DNA of 18,959 nt from SLST01 sp964458555 (GTDB lineage: Bacteria; Spirochaetota; Spirochaetia; DSM-27196; SLST01), in assembly GCA_964458555.1 (NCBI GenBank), contig CAYWJH010000062.1, positions 1 through 18,959 of the forward strand. Direction: 5' to 3'. Position numbers and translations under genes: made by a program. Below the pieces are notes generated by a model that saw nothing but the letters and a program-made list of their open reading frames with translations, ran no database searches and had not been told where the DNA came from. The stretch's first letter is position 1. Every line of letters starts with the position of its first letter. This document shows positions 13,090 to 18,959 of this stretch, in pieces.

Positions 13090-16000
13090 GCCCGCTCTTC
13101 ATCGTCGTCGTCGCGCTCGCCGGCGGATTCCTCATTCCGCTACTCGCGCAGATCGGGCCGGGCACGAAGGACGGCGAGTCGGTCCTTGCCTCACTGCTCT
13201 TCTTCGCGGTCGTCGCCGCGCTCGTCGTTATCCCGGCGACCTGGCTCGTACCGCTCGCATCCGGCGCCGCCGACGCCGAGGTGTTCACCGCGGGCGTGCG
13301 TCCGCCGTTGTCGATCAACCTTCGGATGGGGCTCATCGAGGCGGTCGTCCTCACGCTCGTCAACGTCGTCGGGCTCTTCTCGGTCGTCGCCGCGCTACGC
13401 GCGATCCACGCGCGCGGCGCCGCCGGGTACGTGCTCGTGCTCATGGTGCTCCTCGGCGCGAACGGGCTCGTCCTCACGCGCGACCTGTTCAACGCCTTCG
13501 TCTTCCTCGAGATCCTCTCTATCGGCACGTACGGGATCATCGCGGTCGACGACGATGCGAAGCAGTACGCCGCCGGCTTCAAGTACCTCATCGCCGGCGG
13601 ACTCTCGACGGTGCTTTTCCTGCTCGGAACGGTCTACCTCTACCGGCTCACCGGCACGCTGAACATCGACGGCATCGTTGCCGCGGTGGCCGACGGCGCG
13701 CTCGACGCCGCCGGCGGAGGCGGCCTGCTCGCGATCGGCGCCGGGTTCACCGCGCCCTTCCTCCTGTTCGCCGGACTGCTGATCGAGCTCAAGCCTTTCC
13801 CGGCCAACGGGTGGGCGCTCGACACCTACGAGGCCTCGCACCCGGGCGTGGCCTCGCTGATCTCCGCGGTGAACGCCACGGCGGTCGTGATGCTGCTCTA
13901 CAAGCTCGTGCCGATCTTCCCGCAGCCGATCGTCTCTACGCTCGTCTGGGTGGGGATCCTCACCTTCGCCGCGTCGAACCTGGTCGGCCTGAGGCAGCGC
14001 GACGCGCGACGCATGCTCGGCTACAGCTCGGTCGCGCAGATCGGGCTCATCGCAGCGATCGTCGCGCTCGTAGCGGCCGACGGCCGTGGCGTCTTCTACA
14101 TCGCGATCGTCGGCGGCGGACTGCTCGTCAACCACATGCTCGCGAAGGCGGGTCTGTTCTGGATCGCCGGCGCGGCGGGAGCCCCGGCCGGAGCCGAGGC
14201 TGACCACACGACCGGATCGGCCCGCGCGCGCGGCATCGGGCCTGTGGCCGGCGTGGCGACAATCCTGCTCGCGCTCGCGCTCGTCGGGCTGCCGCCCTTC
14301 CCCGCTTTCTGGGCGAAGTGGCAGGTGGTGCATACGCTGATCGCGACCGACCGGATCGCGCTCCTCGTGCTCCTGCTCGCCGGGACGCTCTTCGAGGCTA
14401 TCTACCTTCTACGCTGGGCGGGCCGACTCGTCGCGCGACCGGAAGCGAAGACGCCCGCGCGGGCGGACGCCCGCGGCGCGGAGACAGGCTACGGTGATGC
14501 CGCGGCTCCCACCGGCGCCCCGGCGACGGGTGACGGGGGTACCCCCATCCGCGTCGCGCCGGCTGTGGGCGCGGCGCTCGCGATCGTGACGGTCTTCCTC
14601 GCGGCGACCGGGGTCTTCGCCGGATGGACGCTCGGGCTCAACGACCGGCTCGTCTGGGCGCCGTTCTTTTTCTCCGCGGCGCTCCTGCTCCTCGAATGGC
14701 TGCCCTCGCGCGTGAAGGGCGTGCTCGCGCTCGCCGGGCTGGGGTTCTACGCGTGGCTCGCTGCGCCGCTCGTCTCCGGCATTCCGCTCATCCTGGGCGG
14801 GGTATTCGCCTTCGGCGCGATCGCCGCAGTCGTGGCGAGCCTCGCACGGCGCACGACGCCGTTCGGGACGTACACGCTCTTCCTGCTCGCCGGAACGAGC
14901 CTGACCGGGCTCGTCATCGCCTCCGAGCCGATCGCCTTCTTCCTCCTCTGGGAGCTCATGACGATCGGGAGCTACCTCCTCATCGCCCGATCGTCGCGTG
15001 CGATCCCGCACGGCGTCACCGGCGAGCCCGCCGATCGCCCGGCGAGAACCGGCGGTACCGGCTTCGTACGCCGCGTGATCCGCGGCGAGGGGCCCGGAGC
15101 GCCCTCGGCGGCGCTGCGCTACCTTGGATTCTCGTTCGCGGCGGCGCTCCTGCTCATGAGCGGGCTCATCGTCGCGTCGCACGGATCGCTGCAGCGCGTC
15201 GGCGGCGCGATCGCCGAGGAGCAGGACCGGGAGGGAGGCGCGCAGCTGGCCGGCCCCTCGATCGTCCTGCCGGAGTTACTCGCGGCCGACGGCTACGTCG
15301 AGCTGCCGGTGCTGCGCTCGGGGGCTGGCGCGCGCGGCGGGGGTGCTACCGACGCCATCGGCGCGTGGGCGACCGGCGTCCCGTCCGGGACGCGCGTCGC
15401 GGTCTTCGTCCTGCTCGGCCTCGCCCTCCTCATCAAGATGGGGGCGATGGGCGTGCACATCTGGCTGCCCGACAGCTACGCGGAAGCCGACGATGAGACG
15501 ACCGCGTTCCTCTCCTCGTCGCTGAGCAAGGCAGGGCTGCTGGGCGTCGTCGTGCTCGTCGTGCTCGTTGGCGCCGGAGGAGCGGGCCTGATCGCCGTCC
15601 TCGGCTGGGTAGGCGCGCTGACCGCGCTCTTCGGCGCGCTCCTCGCGGTCTTCCAGGAGGACGTGAAGAAGCTGCTCGCCTACTCGTCGCTCAGCCAGGT
15701 CGGCTACATGGTCATGGCCATCGCGCTCGCGACGCACCTGGGGTGGCTCGCCGGTGTCTACAACGCGGTCAACCACTTCATTTTCAAGGGACTGCTCTTC
15801 CTCGGCATGACCGGTGTGATCATGCGCACCGGAACCCGCTACATGTACCAGATGGGAGGGCTGATCAAGCGGATGCCGCTCACCTTCGTCTCCGTCCTCG
15901 TGGCGATCATCGCGCTCTCCGGCGTCCCGCCGCTCGCGGGCTTCGGCGGGAAGTGGCTCATCTACGGAGCGCTGCTCGAGAGCGAGTGGTACTTCCAGGC

Positions 16001-16628
16001 AGGCGTCGCGTTCTTCGCGAGCACGATCGCCTTCCTCTACCTGTTCAGACTCATCTACACGGTCTTCCTCGGGCAGCTCAAAGACCCGCTGCGCGAGGTG
16101 CGCGAGGCGCCGGTCTCCGTGCTGGTCCCGCAGGTCGTCCTGATGGGCGCGCTAATGGCGATCAGCATGTACCCGAACGTGATCATCGATCCGATCATCG
16201 CCGGGGTGGAGCCGTTCTTCGCCTCGACCGTCGAGTGGAGCGAGATGACGGTCGTGACCGCGCTCGGCTACTGGAACGGCAACGCGGTGATGTGGGTGAC
16301 GATGGGCGTCTTCATCCTGCCGCTCGCGTGGCTCATGATCGTCATGCGTCGGCCGCAGAAGGTGCGCCAGTTCAACGTGGTCTACGCCGCCGAGCGGCCC
16401 GAACGGCCGGAGACGACGCACTACGCGCACAACTTCTTCGCCCCGTACCGCAAGGCGCTCGGCTTCCTCGCGGCACCCGCGGTGAAGCGGGCGTGGGAAT
16501 ACGCGATCGAGGCCGTCGACTCGGTCGCCGGCGCGATCCGCCAGATCTACACGGGCAACGGCCAGACCTACGCGCTGCACATCCTGCTGCTGACCGTCGT
16601 CCTCTACTTCATCGCAGGAGGTATGTAA
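13083..16628 (+). CDS. mbxHH': Fused double antiporter-like subunit (MbxH-MbxH', NuoL/M/N-type)
   Basis: 1181 residues carrying two complete NuoL/M/N-type modules. Module 1 (about 1-447) has Glu143 (FLEILS), Lys167 (GFKYLI), Lys237 (ELKPFPANGW), the R-R-M-L-GYSS segment near 309 and Lys355 (LAKAGLF). A Pro/Ala/Gly linker spans 450-492 (14430-14558). Module 2 (about 495-1050) has Glu624 (LLWELM), Lys785 (IKMGAMGVHIWLP), LLAYSSLSQVGY near 864 and Lys902 (FKGLLF); the middle TM7 position reads LRYLGF, so Arg679 replaces the usual Lys. The tail (1060-1181) adds two hydrophobic stretches around an amphipathic region (AIEAVDSVAGAIRQIY). These modules pump H+ or Na+. AGGGAG precedes ATG 13083, which overlaps the previous gene by 7 bases. 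In P. furiosus MBX the two modules are separate proteins. Confidence 0.9.
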   Translation: MVSPLFIVVVALAGGFLIPLLAQIGPGTKDGESVLASLLFFAVVAALVVIPATWLVPLASGAADAEVFTAGVRPPLSINLRMGLIEAVVLTLVNVVGLFSVVAALRAIHARGAAGYVLVLMVLLGANGLVLTRDLFNAFVFLEILSIGTYGIIAVDDDAKQYAAGFKYLIAGGLSTVLFLLGTVYLYRLTGTLNIDGIVAAVADGALDAAGGGGLLAIGAGFTAPFLLFAGLLIELKPFPANGWALDTYEASHPGVASLISAVNATAVVMLLYKLVPIFPQPIVSTLVWVGILTFAASNLVGLRQRDARRMLGYSSVAQIGLIAAIVALVAADGRGVFYIAIVGGGLLVNHMLAKAGLFWIAGAAGAPAGAEADHTTGSARARGIGPVAGVATILLALALVGLPPFPAFWAKWQVVHTLIATDRIALLVLLLAGTLFEAIYLLRWAGRLVARPEAKTPARADARGAETGYGDAAAPTGAPATGDGGTPIRVAPAVGAALAIVTVFLAATGVFAGWTLGLNDRLVWAPFFFSAALLLLEWLPSRVKGVLALAGLGFYAWLAAPLVSGIPLILGGVFAFGAIAAVVASLARRTTPFGTYTLFLLAGTSLTGLVIASEPIAFFLLWELMTIGSYLLIARSSRAIPHGVTGEPADRPARTGGTGFVRRVIRGEGPGAPSAALRYLGFSFAAALLLMSGLIVASHGSLQRVGGAIAEEQDREGGAQLAGPSIVLPELLAADGYVELPVLRSGAGARGGGATDAIGAWATGVPSGTRVAVFVLLGLALLIKMGAMGVHIWLPDSYAEADDETTAFLSSSLSKAGLLGVVVLVVLVGAGGAGLIAVLGWVGALTALFGALLAVFQEDVKKLLAYSSLSQVGYMVMAIALATHLGWLAGVYNAVNHFIFKGLLFLGMTGVIMRTGTRYMYQMGGLIKRMPLTFVSVLVAIIALSGVPPLAGFGGKWLIYGALLESEWYFQAGVAFFASTIAFLYLFRLIYTVFLGQLKDPLREVREAPVSVLVPQVVLMGALMAISMYPNVIIDPIIAGVEPFFASTVEWSEMTVVTALGYWNGNAVMWVTMGVFILPLAWLMIVMRRPQKVRQFNVVYAAERPERPETTHYAHNFFAPYRKALGFLAAPAVKRAWEYAIEAVDSVAGAIRQIYTGNGQTYALHILLLTVVLYFIAGGM

Positions 16629-17542
16629 TGGAGCCCACCCTGCTCGCCCGAGTCGGCTTCGCCGCCCTGACGGTGTTCATCATGTTCAACTACGGGATTC
16701 TGCTCCAGGCATCGATGGCCCGGATCCGCGCCCGCGTTCAGGGCCGAATCGGCATCCCCATCTGGCAGCCGTATCTCGACATCATCAAGAACCTCGCGAA
16801 GCGCACGAGCATCACGCACGGGATCATGTTCTACCTGGGACCGATCTTCCGGCTCGCAGGCGGCCTGGGCACGCTCATGTTCGTGCCGGTCATCTTCGAC
16901 TCGGTCGTCTTCGGCAACTTCAGTTTCGCCGGCGACGCGTTGCTCGTGATGTACTTCATCTTCTTCGGCCAGCTGGGCATGGCGCTCGGCGCCGGAGAGG
17001 GGGGGCACCCGTACAGCGCGGTGGGCGTCAGCCGGGGGCTCGCGCAGATGACCGCCTTCGAGGTGCCCTTCGCGCTCGCGGTGATCGCGCTCGCCGCCCA
17101 GCACGGCACGCTCTCCATAACCGAGCTCGTGGCGGTCCAGCAGGGCGGCATCATGAACTGGAACCTCATGACCAACCCGCTGGCCACGCTCGCGGCGATC
17201 ATCGCGTTCCTGGGCATGAGCATGAACAACCCGTTCAGCGTCGTGATCGCGCCGCAGGAGATACCCATCGGCCCGCCCACCGAGTACCAGAGCTCGTACA
17301 TGGGCATGATCCAGACGAACCGGGCAGTCTTCAACGCCGCCAAGCTCGTGCTCTACGTGAATCTCTTCTTCGGCGGAGCGACGAGCTTCATCGAGCTCAT
17401 CGTGAAGACCTTCCTGCTCTACTTCATCACCGTCTTCGTGGGCGTCTCGTTCCCCCGATTCCGCACCGACCAGTCGATCAGGTTCTTCCTCGGTGTCCCG
17501 GCGCTGCTGGGACTCGCCGGTATCCTGATCGTCGCCTTCTAG
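16628..17542 (+). CDS. mbxM: NuoH/MbxM-like membrane subunit (complex I subunit 1 family)
   Basis: 304 residues, about eight hydrophobic helices. Diagnostic segments are RARVQGRIGIPIWQPYLDI (38-56), the quinone-site-like loop GAGEGGHPYSAVGVSRGLAQ with TAFEVPFAL after it, and APQEIPIGPPTEYQSSYMGM near 210-229. The last corresponds to complex I's E-x-E-x-GxxxEYSG loop but with the MBX-type sequence. The subunit links the peripheral Fe-S arm to the ion-pumping arm. It lies before the NuoB/C/D-like genes, as in mbx rather than mbh operons. AGGAGG precedes ATG 16628, which shares one base with the stop of the fused subunit. Confidence 0.93.
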   Translation: MEPTLLARVGFAALTVFIMFNYGILLQASMARIRARVQGRIGIPIWQPYLDIIKNLAKRTSITHGIMFYLGPIFRLAGGLGTLMFVPVIFDSVVFGNFSFAGDALLVMYFIFFGQLGMALGAGEGGHPYSAVGVSRGLAQMTAFEVPFALAVIALAAQHGTLSITELVAVQQGGIMNWNLMTNPLATLAAIIAFLGMSMNNPFSVVIAPQEIPIGPPTEYQSSYMGMIQTNRAVFNAAKLVLYVNLFFGGATSFIELIVKTFLLYFITVFVGVSFPRFRTDQSIRFFLGVPALLGLAGILIVAF

Positions 17543-17551
17543 GAGGAGCCA

Positions 17552-18205
17552 GTGAGCACCACCGACGACACCACCGCCCGAGAGGCGGCAACAGACCAGC
17601 TGGACCGCGCTCGCATCGAGCTGCCCGAGCTCGACCGGAAGTACTTCTGCGACGAGCCGCCGAAGGCGGTAGAGCCGTTCAAGGGGATCGTCGAGAAATT
17701 CCTCAACTGGGCGCGGAGCCAGTCGCTGTGGATCCTCGGCTTCGGCACCGGCTGCGGCGCGATCGAGCTGCGGCCGCTGATGACCGCACGCTACGACATG
17801 TACCGCTACGGCATCCAGCCGCGTCCCACGCCCCGGCAGTCGAGCGTCTTCATCATCGGCGGGTACGCGAGCGTGAAGACGATGAAGCGCATCGTCCGAA
17901 GCTACGAGCAGATGCAGAACCCGAAGTTCGTGATGGGCCTGGGAAGCTGCACCGTCAACGGCGGCATGTACTGGGACAGCTACAACACGGTCAATCGGCT
18001 CGACCACTACATCCCGGTCGACGTCTACGTCGCCGGCTGCATGCCGCGCCCCGAGTCGCTGCTCGCCGGGTTCATGAAGCTCAAACAGCTCATCCGCGAG
18101 GGCAAGGCCGAAGGCGCGAACGAGTACGCGCGGAACTTCGACTGGTACAAGGCGAACCAGAAGCGAATCATCAAAGACTGGAACATGCCCGACTACAACT
18201 GGTAG
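17552..18205 (+). CDS. mbxJ: NuoB/MbxJ-like Fe-S subunit
   Basis: 217 residues with a GTG start preceded by AGGAGGAG. The core aligns with NuoB: SLWILGFGTGCGAIELRP (58-75), FIIGGYASVKTM, GLGSCTVNGGMYWDSYN (129-145) and VYVAGCMPRPESLL (158-171). NuoB binds cluster N2 with a tandem Cys pair plus two more; here the pair reads Cys68-Gly69, with Cys133 and Cys163 present. An additional Cys33 (YFCDEPP) lies in the N-terminal region. It should hold the proximal [4Fe-4S] cluster that hands electrons to the active site beside the NuoD-like subunit. The C-terminal tail (175-217) is basic. Confidence 0.92.
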   Translation: MSTTDDTTAREAATDQLDRARIELPELDRKYFCDEPPKAVEPFKGIVEKFLNWARSQSLWILGFGTGCGAIELRPLMTARYDMYRYGIQPRPTPRQSSVFIIGGYASVKTMKRIVRSYEQMQNPKFVMGLGSCTVNGGMYWDSYNTVNRLDHYIPVDVYVAGCMPRPESLLAGFMKLKQLIREGKAEGANEYARNFDWYKANQKRIIKDWNMPDYNW

Positions 18206-18212
18206 GTGAGCC

Positions 18213-18788
18213 ATGAGCGAGAGACAGACACCGATGGCCGGATCGCCGGTCACGATCGACACCGTCGCAGAGGACCTGAGCGCACGGTTCCACGCCGGAT
18301 CAGCCGACCGCAGACGCGACGACCTCGCGTTCATCGCCGTGCCGAAGCGCGAGGCGGTCGCGGCGATCACGCACCTCAAGCAGACGTGGGGCTTCACGCA
18401 CCTCGTCTTCTTCACGGCGGTCGACATTATCGAGCGCGGCCTCTTCCGCCTGACCTACATGCTGCACAACTACGACGCAGGGATCGACGTCTGCGTCCAG
18501 ACCGATGTCTCGCGCGACGCCCCGAGCGCCGACTCGATCCACCACCTGTGGGCGGGCGCCTCCACGTACGAGCGCGAGCTCAAGGAGATGTTCGGCATCG
18601 ACTTCCCCGGCTGCCCGCGCGTAGACGAGTCGTTCGCGCTCGAGGGCTGGGACGACCTGCCGCCCATGCGGCGCGACTTCGACACGCGCGAGTACTCCGA
18701 GCGCACCTACTTCCCGCGCGCAGGCAGAGAGAAGCACGACAAGGTCGAGGTCATGAAGAAAGAGCTCTACCCGGAGGTCGATCTGTGA
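18213..18788 (+). CDS. mbxK: NuoC/MbxK-like subunit (30-kDa subunit family)
   Basis: 191 residues. The 30-kDa family signature ERELKEMFGIDFPG is near 127-140, after the AVAAITHLKQTWGFTHLVFFTAVDI and LFRLTYMLHNY strands. The usual G-H-P following FxG is replaced by GCPRVDESFAL, and MRRDFDTREY stands where complex I has LRKDFP. This peripheral subunit bridges the NuoB- and NuoD-like subunits. ATG 18213 is 8 bases after the previous stop, with AGGTGAG upstream. Confidence 0.92.
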   Translation: MSERQTPMAGSPVTIDTVAEDLSARFHAGSADRRRDDLAFIAVPKREAVAAITHLKQTWGFTHLVFFTAVDIIERGLFRLTYMLHNYDAGIDVCVQTDVSRDAPSADSIHHLWAGASTYERELKEMFGIDFPGCPRVDESFALEGWDDLPPMRRDFDTREYSERTYFPRAGREKHDKVEVMKKELYPEVDL

Positions 18789-18959
18789 GTACCTGGAACA
18801 ACCCCCCGCACGGCGGACTGCTGCGCGCGCGCCCGAACGACGGACGACAACCGAAGCGCGTCTTCGACGAGGACCGCAGCCTCTTCCCCGAGCACGTTGA
18901 CGGCCGCCCCGACGTCGACCTCGAGAGCGGCAAGTTCCTCAAGGTCTGGCAGGGCCCGC
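18785..18959 (+). CDS. mbxL: NuoD/MbxL-like large subunit, 5' end only
   Basis: The frame opens at GTG 18785, overlapping the NuoC-like stop (GTGA), and is cut by the window end after 58 codons. The last residues, FLKVWQGP, match the start of the G-P-x-H-P-G segment at the N-terminus of the complex I 49-kDa/NiFe large subunit family. About 50 polar residues precede it (MSTWNNPPHGG to VDLESGK). The diagnostic Cys motifs that separate hydrogenases from MBX/MBS enzymes are outside the window, so the reaction cannot be assigned. Position in the operon supports the call. Confidence 0.75.
   Translation, partial: MSTWNNPPHGGLLRARPNDGRQPKRVFDEDRSLFPEHVDGRPDVDLESGKFLKVWQGP

Noticed and set aside
15743..16627. 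Apparent 295-codon N-terminal extension of the NuoH-like gene
   Set aside because: It lies inside the fused antiporter gene in another frame; the family N-terminus, the AGGAGG site and the overlapping TAATG all place the start at 16628.
16604..18427. 607-codon open frame on the minus strand opposite the NuoH/B/C-like genes
   Set aside because: The plus-strand genes are conserved family members across the same span; the antisense product is a low-complexity Arg/Asp/Glu/His string with no recognisable domain.

Overview
The window comes from a G+C-rich bacterium (about two thirds G+C by eye). It has bacterial-type promoters and Shine-Dalgarno sites and tightly overlapping genes. The gene content points to an anaerobe: a corrinoid methyltransfer module and a ferredoxin-type Mrp/complex I-like respiratory complex. 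A free-living spirochaete-like or other anaerobic lineage fits, but I cannot name the taxon from sequence alone. No rRNA, tRNA, CRISPR array or insertion sequence was seen, and no gene-free stretch exceeds about 150 bases.

Region 1 (1-2000): the N-terminal half of an OxlT-like MFS transporter reads leftward off the window. Facing it are a stand-alone cyclic-nucleotide-binding-fold protein and a J-domain protein, read as a pair.

Region 2 (2026-5458): a corrinoid one-carbon module. A UroD/MtaA-type methyltransferase carries a fused C-terminal thioredoxin-like domain. A PocR-AraC regulator is divergent from it, and an MtbC/MttC-type corrinoid protein follows on the minus strand. Both minus-strand enzyme genes carry the same 14-base element (11 of 14 identical) in the same orientation, 46-48 bases upstream of their start codons. 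This is a candidate shared promoter/operator for the local regulator.

Region 3 (5495-10075, minus strand): a compact four-gene operon. In transcription order it encodes a two-TM potassium channel with a shortened RCK domain, a 7TM-PAS-GGDEF diguanylate cyclase, an SrkA/RdoA-like kinase and an Eis-like acetyltransferase. A good sigma70-type promoter precedes it.

Region 4 (10171-10485): a small glutaredoxin-like protein.

Region 5 (10499 to the end, plus strand): a long operon behind a near-consensus promoter (TTTACA, 17 bases, TATAAT), with gene order MrpE-F-G, MbhD-like, MbhE/MrpB-like, MrpC/NuoK-like, a fused double antiporter subunit, NuoH, NuoB, NuoC, and NuoD (cut by the window end). Having the NuoH-like gene before the NuoB/C/D-like genes, together with two antiporter-like modules, matches the MBX/MBS layout (mbxABCDFGHH'MJKL) rather than the MBH hydrogenase layout. 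The inferred role is ferredoxin oxidation coupled to Na+/H+ translocation. The terminal acceptor cannot be decided because the catalytic large subunit lies beyond the window.

The most unusual points are the thioredoxin-fused methyltransferase with a missing zinc-ligand His, the MbxH-MbxH' fusion, the in-frame loss of the middle of the RCK domain, the broken tandem-Cys motif in the NuoB-like subunit, and the shared promoter element of the corrinoid module.
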